Positions 16,337-29,500 are shown, numbered from the stretch's first letter. The stretch is 64,000 nt of DNA from Psychrobacter sp. Pi2-52 (GCF_904846705.1 NZ_CAJHBS010000002.1:62001-126000); one strand, 5' to 3'. A program made the numbers and translations. The notes: generated by a model from the letters alone, not told the origin.

Positions 16337-17605
16337 ATGCAGCAGCATCCTTGGCAATATCTAAGTATACGAGTCCTAGCAGGATGGTTTATTGTTTGTT
16401 TACTACCTGCATTGATATTGTTTTGGGAATATGTTTTGTCAGATAGTATTCTAAAAACTCAGGTCAATAGTGTTATTGCTAGTAGCTTTGCTTTGATATT
16501 AAGTTTAATAGGTTTGGAGCGGCTCACTCAGTTTCCAGGACAGAAATCTATGGTAACTGTACTACCTACGTTATTAGCGAGCGGATTAATAGTAGGCTTA
16601 ATACTACTTATTTTTCGTGTACCATATTCTGTCTATTACTTATCTCTAAGTGCAGCAATAGGATTGATTTTCTGTTTTTTGTCACAAGTTTTTTTGCGTT
16701 CAATAACTCAAATGATAATAGGTTATGTGCCTATTGGTCGTTATCAGAATTTACTTGAAATAAAGGACGTACATTGGATACAGCTTACTAAGTGTTTTCA
16801 ACTTGTTAGCCAGGACCGTCTGCCTTTTCATGCAGTAGTAGCTGACTTTGCAGATAAAAATTTATCAGGAGATTGGGATAAATTACTAGCTGAAATTGCT
16901 TTGCAAGGTACCCCAGTTTACAACGTTTTACAGGTTTCGGAATCAATGACGGGTCGCTTGCCTATTAAGCATTTATATGAGAATAACCTAGGATCACTTC
17001 TGCCGTCACAGAGCTACTTGCTGATAAAACGTATCATAGATACAGCAGTTATCATTATGAGCTTACCGATAGTCATCCCTATAGTGTTACTCATCGCATT
17101 AGCCATAAAGTGGGAAAGTCGCTGTAGTAACAACACTATACTATTCAAGCAGTGCCGCATAGGTCAGGGTGGTAAACTGTTCACCATGTATAAGTTTCGC
17201 AGTATGCTACCCGATGCTGAGCAAAGCGGCGCGCGAATGGCGACTGATACTGATTCAAGAGTGACAAAGGTTGGTTGCTTTATTAGACAAACACGTCTTG
17301 ATGAGCTGCCACAGTTTGTCAATGTGATAAAAGGTGAGATGAGCCTGATCGGCCCAAGACCTGAGCAGTTGGACTTTGTTAATCGGTTTAATGAAACCGT
17401 TCCTTTCTATCGTTATCGGCATATTGTGAAGCCTGGTATTTCAGGATGGGCACAAGTAATGCACGGTTATGCGAGTGATGAGGACGAAACTAAGGTCAAG
17501 CTTGAGCATGACTTCTTTTATATTAAGAATTTTTCATTAACATTAGACTTATTAATCGTGATTAAGACGATACAGACGATGATTACTGGGTTTGGGGCGA
17601 AGTAG
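16337..17605 (+). CDS. Polyprenyl glycosyl-phosphotransferase (initiating sugar transferase)
   Basis: Polyisoprenyl-phosphate hexose-1-phosphate transferase (WbaP/WcaJ type) that starts glycan assembly on undecaprenyl phosphate. It has four N-terminal membrane helices, a soluble middle part, a fifth hydrophobic segment (DTAVIIMSLPIVIPIVLLIA) and the C-terminal catalytic domain with FKQCRIGQGGKLFTMYKFRSM, the DTDSRVTKVGCFIRQTRLDELPQ region, and MSLIGPRPEQLDF. I place the start at ATG 16337, with AAAGAG upstream; a TTG at 16316 is the other option. The first half is visibly richer in AT than the conserved catalytic end. Which sugar it transfers cannot be read from the sequence. Confidence 0.88.
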   Translation: MQQHPWQYLSIRVLAGWFIVCLLPALILFWEYVLSDSILKTQVNSVIASSFALILSLIGLERLTQFPGQKSMVTVLPTLLASGLIVGLILLIFRVPYSVYYLSLSAAIGLIFCFLSQVFLRSITQMIIGYVPIGRYQNLLEIKDVHWIQLTKCFQLVSQDRLPFHAVVADFADKNLSGDWDKLLAEIALQGTPVYNVLQVSESMTGRLPIKHLYENNLGSLLPSQSYLLIKRIIDTAVIIMSLPIVIPIVLLIALAIKWESRCSNNTILFKQCRIGQGGKLFTMYKFRSMLPDAEQSGARMATDTDSRVTKVGCFIRQTRLDELPQFVNVIKGEMSLIGPRPEQLDFVNRFNETVPFYRYRHIVKPGISGWAQVMHGYASDEDETKVKLEHDFFYIKNFSLTLDLLIVIKTIQTMITGFGAK

Positions 17606-17660
17606 CTTGCTCTTAACAATTGATAGTTTAGATAATGGTGTATAAGTTTTGATTGAGTTA

Positions 17661-19448
17661 ATGAGTCAAATAAGTCATATTTTTGACAGAAAAGATAAGT
17701 TGAATTTTTTGCTGATTCTTTTTTTATTTTTTATTGGTGGGTGTTTAGAAGTAATGGGTATCGGTATTATATTGCCATACTTAGCTTTGTTATTAAATCC
17801 AGAAAGGTTTGAAAGTTATGTTTTACTCGAAAAACTATATTCAGTACTTATTGATTATCAGATAATTAATAACTTAAATGGTTTATATATATTTTTAACA
17901 GCAATTATTATTATTTTTTACTGGATTAAGAATTTATTCTTTATATGTAGCTTAAGGTTCCAGATTGGGTTTAATTACAAAATATATAGAGAACTATCGT
18001 CGAGCCTTTTAAATAACTATTTAAAAGAGAGCTATATAAATCATATTAATAGAAATACCAGTGAGATAATAAAAAATATCAACCAGCAAACATTAGATTT
18101 AGTTCAAGCTTTCTTATTCCCGATGCTTATTTTAATTTCTGAGTGCATTATTGTATTATTGCTTTTAGTTTTTCTGTTACTTATCAATCCTTTGTCAAGT
18201 TTATATGTGTTTACCTTGTTAGGCTTAACCGTCATTATAATATTTATGTGTATACGTAAAAGCTTACATTTGTCAGGTGAGGTCATATCAAGCAGTAGGA
18301 CAGAGGCGAACAAGCAAGTATTGCAAGGATTGGGTAGCTTTAAAACAACTAAAATCTTAAACAAAGAACAGTTTTTTATTCGAAGGTTTAATAGCGCCAT
18401 AAGTGACATGACAACAGCGAGAAAATACTACGAACTATCTCAGAACCTACCAAGATTTTTTTTAGAAACAGCAATTGTTACTGTAATGTTAAGCCTTGCT
18501 ATGCTGATGTTATTTAATGGAAAACCAACTAAAGAGTTAATTTTGACATTATCTATATTTGGTATGTCAGGTATGCGTTTGATTCCTTCTATGAATCGTA
18601 TTCTTAACTCTCTTAATTCTATGAAATATTCTCAAGGAATTGTCAAGAGTCTGATGCATGACTTGCTTGCAGCAAGTCTTAAAGGGTCTCAAATAAATAT
18701 TCCGGATAGCCCGCAACCTATTAGTAATTTTGAGAGTCTGAAATTAAATAATGTCCATTTTAGCTATATCTCTACGGAGCAGACCCTAAAAAACCTCAGC
18801 CTAACGGTTGAAGCTAATAAAAGTATAGGGATTGTAGGGTTTTCAGGTTCTGGTAAGAGCACATTAATTGATATTATACTTGGTTTATTAGATCCAGATA
18901 CAGGCGAAGTTAGAGTTAACAACAATCTAATAAAGGATGTCAAAGAATCTTGGCAACAGTTAATAGGCTATATACCTCAAGATATCTATCTTTCAGACGA
19001 TACCATAAAATCCAATATAGCGTTTGGTATTGAAAAAAAGGAAATAGATGATGAGCAGGTCGCTTTAGCAATAAAGACGGCTCAGCTAGGAGAGTTAATA
19101 AACGGGTTAAGAGAAGGTGTTAACACAGTTATTGGTGAGCGTGGGATTAAGTTGTCTGGTGGTCAACGGCAGCGAATTGGTATTGCGCGTGCTCTATATC
19201 ATAATCCACAGATATTAGTAATGGATGAAGCAACAGCAGCTTTAGACAATGTGACTGAGCATGAGTTTATGCAGGCTATTAATGAATTAAAAGGACGCAA
19301 AACTTTAATTATGATTGCTCATCGGATTACAACAGTTAAAAACTGTGACATTATCTACGTTATGGAAAATGGTTATATAATCGATAAGGGTAGTTATCAA
19401 GAATTGTCTTATTCTTCTAAAATATTCAAGGCTTTAGCTCAGCTCTGA
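17661..19448 (+). CDS. PglK-type ABC transporter (lipid-linked oligosaccharide flippase)
   Basis: ABC exporter half-transporter with fused membrane and ATPase domains. The N-terminal motif GGCLEVMGIGIILPYLALL is characteristic of the PglK (WlaB) family, which flips undecaprenyl-linked oligosaccharides to the periplasm in Campylobacter. About six helices are followed by the nucleotide-binding domain: Walker A GFSGSGKST, signature LSGGQRQRIGIARAL, Walker B ILVMDEATAALD and the His switch IAHR. I prefer ATG 17661, which gives the family-like start MSQISHIFDRKDK; the upstream TTG 17649 is possible. A flippase here replaces a Wzx and fits en bloc transfer by the nearby oligosaccharyltransferase. 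From here to about 23.05 kb the DNA is clearly more AT-rich than the flanks. Confidence 0.85.
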   Translation: MSQISHIFDRKDKLNFLLILFLFFIGGCLEVMGIGIILPYLALLLNPERFESYVLLEKLYSVLIDYQIINNLNGLYIFLTAIIIIFYWIKNLFFICSLRFQIGFNYKIYRELSSSLLNNYLKESYINHINRNTSEIIKNINQQTLDLVQAFLFPMLILISECIIVLLLLVFLLLINPLSSLYVFTLLGLTVIIIFMCIRKSLHLSGEVISSSRTEANKQVLQGLGSFKTTKILNKEQFFIRRFNSAISDMTTARKYYELSQNLPRFFLETAIVTVMLSLAMLMLFNGKPTKELILTLSIFGMSGMRLIPSMNRILNSLNSMKYSQGIVKSLMHDLLAASLKGSQINIPDSPQPISNFESLKLNNVHFSYISTEQTLKNLSLTVEANKSIGIVGFSGSGKSTLIDIILGLLDPDTGEVRVNNNLIKDVKESWQQLIGYIPQDIYLSDDTIKSNIAFGIEKKEIDDEQVALAIKTAQLGELINGLREGVNTVIGERGIKLSGGQRQRIGIARALYHNPQILVMDEATAALDNVTEHEFMQAINELKGRKTLIMIAHRITTVKNCDIIYVMENGYIIDKGSYQELSYSSKIFKALAQL

Positions 19449-19507
19449 GTATTTATATAAGGCTCAAGAAATGAATAAAAAAGACGTTTAAGATAAAGAG
19501 AATTGAG

Positions 19508-20428
19508 ATGAAATTTACTATATTTACTCCTACTTATAATCGAGCTCATACATTGGAACGCCTATATGAATCACTTGAAAAGCAAACGATGGTAGATTTT
19601 GAATGGTTAATAGTTGATGATGGTTCTATAGATTCTACAGAGAAATATATAAGAGAAATTCAGTCTAAAAGCAGCTTTAAGATTAGATATATTTATCAAG
19701 ATAATCTAGGAAAGCAAGCTGCTTATAATGCCGGTATCGTTAATACTGAGTCAGATTTCTTTATGTGTGTTGATTCTGATGACCAACTTAAGAGTGAATG
19801 TTTAGAAGATTTAGACAAGACATGGTGCTTGCTGGATGACAGTGAGAAAAAATATTGTGCAGGTATTGTCTTTTTAGATTGTGACTTAGAAGGTAATCTG
19901 ATTGGTACAAAATTGCCACCCATTAAATTCTCAAATATGTACGATTTATATCACAAACATTCAGTTATAGGTGATAAAGGTATTTTATTTCAAACAACAA
20001 TATTGAAAAATTATAAATTTCCTATAGCAGTCGGAGAGTCTTTTGTTACTGAAGCAGTTCTTTATAACAGAATAAGTCAAACTTATAATTTTTATTGTCT
20101 AAATAGTATTTTAGAAATTAGAGACTATCAAGTAGATGGACTTTCTTCTAAATATGAGCAACTTGTACTAGAGAATCCATTTAGTAACTCAATATACTTT
20201 AATGAGCTAAATTTCCATGAGAAAAAAATCAGCAAAAGAATACAAAATGATGCTGTATCTATTAAATTAAAACTCTTAGGAAAAGCTCCGATATTAGGTA
20301 TTTACCGCTCGTCTCTAAATAAAAAGTATTTCATATTGGGGTTTGGTCTGGGTGGTTTGATGTATGCTAAAGAAAAAGTAAATAGAGTGTTTAGAGGTTT
20401 TAGCTCGGGAGAAGTTAATGATACCTAA
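19508..20428 (+). CDS. Glycosyltransferase family 2
   Basis: Cytoplasmic GT-A fold transferase of family GT2. The N-terminus has FTPTYNRAHTLERLYESLE, VDDGSIDST (nucleotide binding) and the metal-binding DSDD in CVDSDDQLKS. The start follows GAGA a few bases upstream. It overlaps the next transferase by 11 bases, so the two are probably translated together. Donor and acceptor sugars are unknown. AT-rich codons match the neighbouring glycosyltransferases rather than the housekeeping genes. Confidence 0.85.
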   Translation: MKFTIFTPTYNRAHTLERLYESLEKQTMVDFEWLIVDDGSIDSTEKYIREIQSKSSFKIRYIYQDNLGKQAAYNAGIVNTESDFFMCVDSDDQLKSECLEDLDKTWCLLDDSEKKYCAGIVFLDCDLEGNLIGTKLPPIKFSNMYDLYHKHSVIGDKGILFQTTILKNYKFPIAVGESFVTEAVLYNRISQTYNFYCLNSILEIRDYQVDGLSSKYEQLVLENPFSNSIYFNELNFHEKKISKRIQNDAVSIKLKLLGKAPILGIYRSSLNKKYFILGFGLGGLMYAKEKVNRVFRGFSSGEVNDT

Positions 20429-21167
20429 AGTTATTCATTACTGCTGGTTTGGACCAAACGAGCTTCCCAACTCCGCCAAGAATTATATGCAAACTTGGAA
20501 GAAATATTTACCAGAGTTTGAAATAAAATTATGGAATGAAAATAATTTTGATATAAACATTTATCCTTATGCTAAAGATGCTTATGCGGATGGAAAGTTT
20601 GCATTTGTAGCTGATATATGCCGAGTGCATGCCTTATATTATGAAGGTGGGATATATTTAGATACAGACGTAGAGGTGCTCAAAAATTTTGCCCCACTGT
20701 TAGAGCATACCGCTTTTTCAGGATTTGAAGTCAGTACACTGGATATTATCTCTGATTCCAAAGAAGTACATACACAAATGGGAGTTATTGGGTCTAAGCC
20801 ATACGCTGTATGGATTGAAAACATACTATCCAGTTTTAAGCACTTACAATATGATAAAAGTAATGCCGTTACTATAAATTCAATAGTAGATAGCATTGTC
20901 ATTGAGCAAGGTTTTGAGCTTAAAGATGAGTTTCAATGTATTGAAGACTATCTTTGTCTCTATCCATCAGCATGCTTTATTGCTAAAGATTATCAGACAG
21001 GGATCATTAACACATCAAGCGCTACCTTCTGTATTCATCATTATGATGCAACGTGGTTAGGCTTTCGTATCAGAGCTAAGACTAAGCTTAAGCATCTACT
21101 AATAAGCACTCTAAATGAAGATATATTTAAAAAACTTATCATAATTAAAAGAAAAATAATCAAATAA
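20418..21167 (+). CDS. GT32-type glycosyltransferase (DXD family)
   Basis: Transferase of the Gly_transf_sug / GT32 type used in capsule and glycan synthesis. The N-terminal IPKVIHYCWFG, KFAFVADICRVHALYYEGGIY and the catalytic YLDTDVEV (DXD motif, near residue 79) are typical, and HHYDATW near the end is the usual C-terminal His motif. It starts 11 bases inside the preceding GT2 gene. The 249-aa length is normal. Sugar specificity is not evident. Confidence 0.85.
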   Translation: MIPKVIHYCWFGPNELPNSAKNYMQTWKKYLPEFEIKLWNENNFDINIYPYAKDAYADGKFAFVADICRVHALYYEGGIYLDTDVEVLKNFAPLLEHTAFSGFEVSTLDIISDSKEVHTQMGVIGSKPYAVWIENILSSFKHLQYDKSNAVTINSIVDSIVIEQGFELKDEFQCIEDYLCLYPSACFIAKDYQTGIINTSSATFCIHHYDATWLGFRIRAKTKLKHLLISTLNEDIFKKLIIIKRKIIK

Positions 21168-21197
21168 GCCTAGAACTACTTATAGTGAGAATATTAG

Positions 21198-21992
21198 ATG
21201 CAAGTTTATGTAGTCAGTCTCAAAGACTCTATCGATAGACAGAAAAGTATAACCACTCAATGTGAAAAACTAGGAATAGAACCAATATTCATTGATGCTG
21301 TCAATGGCAAAGACCTCTCTAAGTCTGAAGTCAGTCAATATTGTAATCAAGAAAAAGCCAAGCAGCTATTTGGCAGAGAGCTACTATTAGGGGAGGTTGG
21401 TTGTGCGCTTAGTCATAAAAAAATATATCAAAAAATTGTCGATGAAAATATATCTTATGCAATAATCCTTGAAGATGATGTGCTTATTGGAAAAGATTTT
21501 AACAAAGTTATAAAACCGATTTTATCTTTAGATGAAAGTTGTGAGTTAGTTTTACTAGGACATAATAAAGGCTTTGATAAGGAATATGAGATTAAATCAA
21601 TCAAAAGTTACTGGGATAGTATAAAGGTAGACAAAAGCTTCATATTAGGTAGAGTAGTGAAAGGTGGGCTTGGAACTTTCGGGTACTTGATCTCTAACAT
21701 TGGAGCAAGAAAATTATTAAATTATTTTGAAGAAGAAAAAATAACACATCCGATCGATAAGGTTACATCAGATTCAAGAATTATAAACATCTATGGACTA
21801 TTTCCTTCTGTTGTGACAGTAGATATGAGATTTAATTCAATGATAGAGAGTGAAGGTTTAAGAGACAACAATAGACAAGACGATGTTGTCTATCAAATAG
21901 CTAAATTAGTTAAAAAGACTCCTTTTTTTAATGTCACTAGGGCGCTTTGGTTTACTGCTTTAAAAATCAAACCTATTAAAAGATATAAATAA
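21198..21992 (+). CDS. Glycosyltransferase family 25
   Basis: Family GT25 (LPS galactosyltransferase-like, LgtB/Lex1 class). Visible motifs are VYVVSLKDSIDRQKSI at the N-terminus, FIDAVNGKDLS, GEVGCALSHKKIYQKI and IILEDDVLIGKDF, which carries the acidic metal-binding EDD. The family commonly adds beta-linked galactose, but the linkage here is unknown. It lies 30 bp after the GT32 gene and 4 bp before the next transferase, as part of one transcription unit. A basic C-terminal tail (ALKIKPIKRYK) may contact the membrane. Confidence 0.83.
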   Translation: MQVYVVSLKDSIDRQKSITTQCEKLGIEPIFIDAVNGKDLSKSEVSQYCNQEKAKQLFGRELLLGEVGCALSHKKIYQKIVDENISYAIILEDDVLIGKDFNKVIKPILSLDESCELVLLGHNKGFDKEYEIKSIKSYWDSIKVDKSFILGRVVKGGLGTFGYLISNIGARKLLNYFEEEKITHPIDKVTSDSRIINIYGLFPSVVTVDMRFNSMIESEGLRDNNRQDDVVYQIAKLVKKTPFFNVTRALWFTALKIKPIKRYK

Positions 21993-21996
21993 TATC

Positions 21997-24214
<2,218 letters not shown>

Positions 24215-24218
24215 GATC

Positions 24219-25160
24219 ATGAAGTCGAATCTTAAGATATGTGCTGTAGTGGTTACTTTTAATAGAAAGGAGCTATTACTACGAACTCTGAATGGCCTCG
24301 ACCAGCAAACCTTGCCTGTGCATACTATAGTTGTTATAGACAATGCCAGTACCGATGGCACGAATGAACTTTTACAAAAGTCAGGATATTTAGATAAACC
24401 TAATCTGCTTTATCATAAGCTTGACACCAATACAGGCGGTGCAGGAGGTTTTTATGAAGGCACTAAAATAGCCCATCAGTCTGATGTAGACTGGATATGG
24501 TTGATGGACGACGATGGCTATCCCTCGGAGACTTGTCTTGAGGCACTTTTAGAATATCAAGACCAGTTTGACTTTTATGGACCATTGGTACTAAGTGATC
24601 AAGATAAGATGTCATTGTCATTTCCAATTACCTTACCTACTACAAAAAAGATAATTCGCAATAAAGATCAGCTAGAAGCGATAAATTTAAATAAAAATGT
24701 ATTAGTAGATGTACTCGTTCCCTTTAACGGCGTATTATTACGAGCTTCACTAGCTTCCACTATAGGATATCCGTTAGCTAAGTTTTTTATTTGGGGAGAT
24801 GATATTGAATATACTAAACGTGCCAATCAAGCAGGGGCACGAATAGCAACGATTACTGATATAGAATTCTATCATCCAACAGCACCTAGTCTAGGCACCT
24901 TTATGTTTTTTGGTAAAATGCAGTTTAATGATACTGATTCAAAAATTAAACTTTACTGCTTATGTCGAAATAATACGGCTAATCTAAAAAAATATCATGG
25001 AAACTCACATGCCTTATTATTTATTATAAAAACTATATGGTTCTATAGCTTCACTCGGCCTTCTCTGAAAAAATTGAAGTTCTCTGTGTATGGTTTGTTA
25101 GCAGGTTGGTTAAATGATTTTTCTAAACATAGTCAGTTTATAGGTAAAACCTTTGAATAG
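24219..25160 (+). CDS. GT2 glycosyltransferase, probable galactofuranosyltransferase
   Basis: GT2 enzyme of the GlfT/WbbL-like subgroup. AVVVTFNRKELLLRTLNGL, VIDNASTDGT, the glycine-rich TGGAGGFYEG and the catalytic WLMDDDG are in order; the N-x-GG-x-GGF motif followed by DDD is shared with mycobacterial galactofuranosyl- and rhamnosyltransferases. FFIWGDDIEYTKRANQAG further on fits the acceptor-side motif of that group. I choose ATG 24219, five bases after the glf stop, because the domain begins there; the ATG at 24177 is inside glf. The position next to glf supports Galf transfer (inference). Confidence 0.82.
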   Translation: MKSNLKICAVVVTFNRKELLLRTLNGLDQQTLPVHTIVVIDNASTDGTNELLQKSGYLDKPNLLYHKLDTNTGGAGGFYEGTKIAHQSDVDWIWLMDDDGYPSETCLEALLEYQDQFDFYGPLVLSDQDKMSLSFPITLPTTKKIIRNKDQLEAINLNKNVLVDVLVPFNGVLLRASLASTIGYPLAKFFIWGDDIEYTKRANQAGARIATITDIEFYHPTAPSLGTFMFFGKMQFNDTDSKIKLYCLCRNNTANLKKYHGNSHALLFIIKTIWFYSFTRPSLKKLKFSVYGLLAGWLNDFSKHSQFIGKTFE

Positions 25161-25167
25161 AGAAAAC

Positions 25168-26061
25168 ATGACCGAAAAGAATCTAGCAGTAGTCATTGTG
25201 ACGTATAATCGTTTGCAGCTTTTGACGCGATGTTTGCAAAAATTAGAAAAACAGACGTACGCGATTGATAATCTGATAGTCGTTAATAATGCTTCGACCG
25301 ATGCAGTAACCGCAGATTTTTTAGATAGTTACACAGGAAGTTTACCGCTTACAGTCATTCATAATGAGATAAATACTGGGGGAGCAGGTGGGTTTCATAC
25401 GGGTATAAAACAGGCTCACCAGTTGGGTTATGAGTGGATATTTATCATGGATGATGATGTATTTGCTGATTCTCATTGTATAGAGCAGCTGATGGCAGTG
25501 GATCAACCTTGTATGATTGCAGTACGAGAGTATAAAGATGGGCAGCTGGTCGAAAGAGCAGCCATAGAGTACAACTTATCTAACCCTTTTTATTTGAATC
25601 CTAAAAGACAGGCAATATGTGATAAGTATAAAAATAGAAATGATATGCCAGCGACTATAGAGGTGGATAACGTGGCCTTTGAGGGTTTTATGATTAAACG
25701 TGAGGTCATTGATATCATAGGATATCCTGAAGCCAAGTATTTTATATTTTATGATGATGTGGATTATGCTTTACGAGCAAGAAGAGCTGGCTACTCTATT
25801 AAAGCAGTTAGAGATGCTAAGCTAATTAGACAGCTCCCTTTTGATCAGCAGAGTGCTATAAATTCGTGGAAAGCATTCTACATGTTTCGCAATCTTTTTT
25901 ATATTCACTTCAAGTTTGGTGAAAATATTTTTGTTCGAAACAAACCTTATTTATTAGCGATAGGTTCAATGATGGTCTATGGTATCAGGCTAAGAAACTG
26001 GAAAGTTGTAAAAGAAATTATGAGAGCTCTAAAGTGTGCTGTACATTTTACTGAAAAATAG
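25168..26061 (+). CDS. GT2 glycosyltransferase, probable galactofuranosyltransferase (second)
   Basis: Second GT2 enzyme of the same subgroup as its upstream neighbour: AVVIVTYNRLQLLTRCL, VVNNASTDAV, TGGAGGFHTGI, FIMDDDVFADS and YFIFYDDVDYALRARRAG. I choose ATG 25168, seven bases after the preceding stop with GAGAA upstream, over the TTG at 25153, which overlaps the previous gene. The two related enzymes may add successive Galf residues or Galf plus rhamnose. It is the last gene of the glycan cluster and is followed by a bidirectional terminator. Confidence 0.82.
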   Translation: MTEKNLAVVIVTYNRLQLLTRCLQKLEKQTYAIDNLIVVNNASTDAVTADFLDSYTGSLPLTVIHNEINTGGAGGFHTGIKQAHQLGYEWIFIMDDDVFADSHCIEQLMAVDQPCMIAVREYKDGQLVERAAIEYNLSNPFYLNPKRQAICDKYKNRNDMPATIEVDNVAFEGFMIKREVIDIIGYPEAKYFIFYDDVDYALRARRAGYSIKAVRDAKLIRQLPFDQQSAINSWKAFYMFRNLFYIHFKFGENIFVRNKPYLLAIGSMMVYGIRLRNWKVVKEIMRALKCAVHFTEK

Positions 26062-26093
26062 GTGTTAGCAAGTTTGTCAGTATTCATAAAAAA

Positions 26094-26129
26094 ACCACCT
26101 AATCGCTTATTGCCATTAGGTGTTTTTTT
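26094..26129. terminator. Bidirectional terminator, glycan cluster / fdxA
   Basis: CACCTAAT (26096-26103) pairs with ATTAGGTG (26115-26122), flanked by A residues on the left and seven T on the right. It lies between convergent genes. Confidence 0.85.
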
Positions 26130-26171
26130 CACGATTCAATATAAATGTACTGAGCCGTTTTAGAGAAGTTA

Positions 26172-26495
26172 TCATTTCTCTAAATACTGAATCTTACCTT
26201 CCACACCATCCCACTTTTCAGCTTCTGGCATTTGACCTTTCATCTCAGTGATGTTCGGCCATTTTTGCGCTAGCTCTTCGTTTAGCTGAGTAAACATCTC
26301 TTGGTCTTTCGGCACCTCATCTTCTGAGAAGATCGCATTGGCCGGACATTCAGGCTCGCATAGTGCGCAATCGATACACTCATCAGGATCGATGACAAGG
26401 AAGTTTGGGCCTTCATAAAAGCAGTCCACAGGACAGACTTCTACACAGTCGGTGTATTTGCAAAGAATGCAGTTATCTGTAACGACAAAGGTCAT
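26172..26495 (-). CDS. fdxA: Ferredoxin FdxA (7Fe-8S type)
   Basis: Small cytoplasmic electron carrier with one [3Fe-4S] and one [4Fe-4S] cluster. [29 protein letters not shown] and [18 protein letters not shown] give the Cys patterns, with the C-terminal extension ([15 protein letters not shown]) of the Azotobacter FdI family. The 107-aa length is typical. It lies directly downstream of mutS on the same strand, the conserved fdxA-mutS pairing of Pseudomonas and Moraxellaceae. AGGTAG is upstream of the ATG. Confidence 0.95.
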   Translation of the reverse strand: MTFVVTDNCILCKYTDCVEVCPVDCFYEGPNFLVIDPDECIDCALCEPECPANAIFSEDEVPKDQEMFTQLNEELAQKWPNITEMKGQMPEAEKWDGVEGKIQYLEK

Positions 26496-26592
26496 AGTAA
26501 TGTCTACCTGTTATTGATTTGGCTTTTGGCTAAATAGAATAGTCGAAAATAAAGCGTATTTTAGCGCCTTTACTACGATTTGACAATTCCCT

Positions 26593-29500
26593 TTAATGAC
26601 TAATGATTTTCTTCAAATGATAGATCAAATCATGCGCTTGCTTGGGGGTCAGGCTATCAGGATCAATCATGCTCAGCTCGTCTTCTATGCTAAACAACTG
26701 ATTTTGCTTTAGATTACCCGCTATATTTGGTGATTGTATAGCGTAACTACTTTGTGGTTCTAGAACAACATCATTGTTAGATTCCCACTGTTTATCCGTT
26801 ACTGACTTAGCTAAGTCATTTTTATCATCAATGATTTCTTGATTATTCGCTTTTAGGCCATCTAGATGTAAGTGATTTATCAAATAGCGCTTGGCATCAT
26901 CCAAGACCTGAGTGGGAATACCTGCCATCTTCGCGACATGTAGTCCAAAGCTAGAGCTTGCAGCGCCATCTTTGATCTGATGAAGGAGAAGTAACTGACC
27001 ATCAATTTCACTGGCGGCGACGTGGACATTACGAATCTCGTCACTTGTCTGTCCCAATTGCGTCAGCTCAAAATAATGAGTGGCAAATAATGTCAGGCAG
27101 CCAATATCAACTAGACGGTTGACACAGGCGTGAGCGATTGCCAAACCATCAGTGGTAGCGGTGCCGCGTCCGACCTCGTCCATTAATACCAGTGATTTGT
27201 TCGTTGCTTGGTTTAAAATATTGGCCGTCTCAATCATCTCAACCATAAAGGTAGATTTGCCACCAGCTAAATCATCCGCGGAGCCTATACGGGTAAATAT
27301 CCGATCTATGTCACCAATATGTGCATGCTCTGCGGGTACAAAACTCCCGCAATGAGCAAGCAAAACAATCAGCGCCGTTTGACGCATATAGGTAGACTTA
27401 CCACCCATATTAGGGCCAGTAATTAAGAGTAATCTTTCAGGATGTCCTTCATCAGCATTGGCACTACCCAGCACGCAGTCATTGGCGACAAAATGGTTTG
27501 TACTTAATGAATTACCGTTCCGATTGTTCGCGTTCGCTTGATTTAAGGCCGCTTCGACCACGATATGACGACCTTGGCGGATATTAATATGGGTCTGATT
27601 TTTGACTATAGATTTATTTTGGTTTTCTGAAGCTCCTCCCATAACTGGGCGTTGCCAATGATAAATCGTCGCAAGCTGCGCCCAATTACTCAGGACATCG
27701 ATTTGGGCGATAGCCGCGCTAAACTGTTGTAGTTCAGCCAAATGTTGGTTCAATTGATTTAGCAGCTCTTGATACAGCTGCTTTTCACGAGCCAACGCTA
27801 AGGACTGGGCACTTAGATATTCTGTCTCGACTTCCTTTAGCTCATCAGTGATAAAGCGCTCACTACTCTTGAGCGTTTGCCGACGAATCAAGTGGGCAGG
27901 GGCATTTTTTGCTTGCATCTTGGGCAATTCAAAGTAAAAGCCACTGACTTTATTAAACCCTACTTTTAGACTAGGTAGTTGGTTGTCCTGACGGGCTCGC
28001 TCTACCATTTCGTCCAATGTCACTTGAATATTGTCATGGAGATGAGTGAGGCGGTCGAACTCGTCATCATAGCCCGCTGCCAACATACCACCATCACGGA
28101 TATGTGCAGGTGGCTCAATGACAATAGCGCGCTCGATTAACTCAGCCACCGCTTGAACGGCTGGCAGTTGAGCGGGCAATTGCTGCATCAACATCGGCAA
28201 TAGACCAGCGTCTTCATGGCTGATACCCGATGTTGTCAATAGAGTAGTCAGCTGTGCGCTGCTAGCGATACCATCGGCAAGCTTACGTAAGTCACGAGGT
28301 TTGGCACTCATTAGCCCGATTCGACTACTGATTCGTTCAATATCGCCAATAGTATTCAGCGTTTCTCGTAAACGTGTAACCAGTAAGCTATCTTTTACAT
28401 CTCGGTTTGATTCAATTGAGTCACTCTCTGGGCTTAGCAAGTAAGTTATCGCATCTAGACGCATATTGATACGTGAATGCTGACGCAGTGGACGTTTCAT
28501 TTGCTGCACGAGTAAACGCTTGCCCATCGGAGTCTGACAATGATTCAGCACAGATATTAAAGAAGTGCCGTTGCTACTAACAGGGGTAAATAGCTCGAGA
28601 TTTTGCTGGCTATTGGCATCGATAATCAAATAGTCATCGCTGTACTCAACAATGAGTTGGTTGACTTGAGGCACGTGGCGTTGCTGAGTTTGACGCGCAT
28701 AGTGGATAAGCGCAGCACAACTGGTTTGTGCAAGTGGAGCCTCATGAATGCCCAACCCATCGAGACGCTGGACTTCGAACTGCTGACAAAGCGTGTCACT
28801 GGCATGCTCACGATGAAAATCATTGGCAGCGACTTCTATAATAGGGCAGTCCATATTTTGTCGTAACCACAGTAGCCACTCTGTATCATTGCTTCCAATG
28901 CTGTCGCCAACGCTATCAATAAGCGCTTCACTAATGATACATTCACTAGGCGCAAAACGTGCTAATACAGTAAGCATTTGAGTTTGCAGACCATCTATAT
29001 CGTTTTTATCTGCTATTAATGTCTGGGTAGTCAGTGTACCTGCAGCCAAATCCATCTGGCTAACGGCTGCTTGTAAAGTCTGGCTATGGTCTTGCGTTTT
29101 CATAGTCGCTATATCGATGGCAACCACAGTCGGCGTATGATTAGGTGCAATCAATGCGTCATCGGTGATGGTCCCAGCTGTAAGTGTTTTGACCACTTCG
29201 CGGCGCATGATGCTACCAGCAGCAGATTTATTTTTGTCTTTCTTTTGCTTGTCGCCCATCGCAGGGACATTGGACTTATTGCTAGCACTGCCACTGCCAG
29301 TTGTCGATTCGTCAATTTGTTCGCATACGACTACTGTCTGACCAGCAGCGATCAAGCGTGCCATATAGCTATCGGCTGCATGGAAGGGCACGCCCGCCAT
29401 GGCTATCGTGTTACCTGCTTTATCCGTACCACGGCGCGTCAATGTGATATCCAATATCTGTGCCGCACGCTTAGCATCATCAAAGAACAGCTCATAGAAG

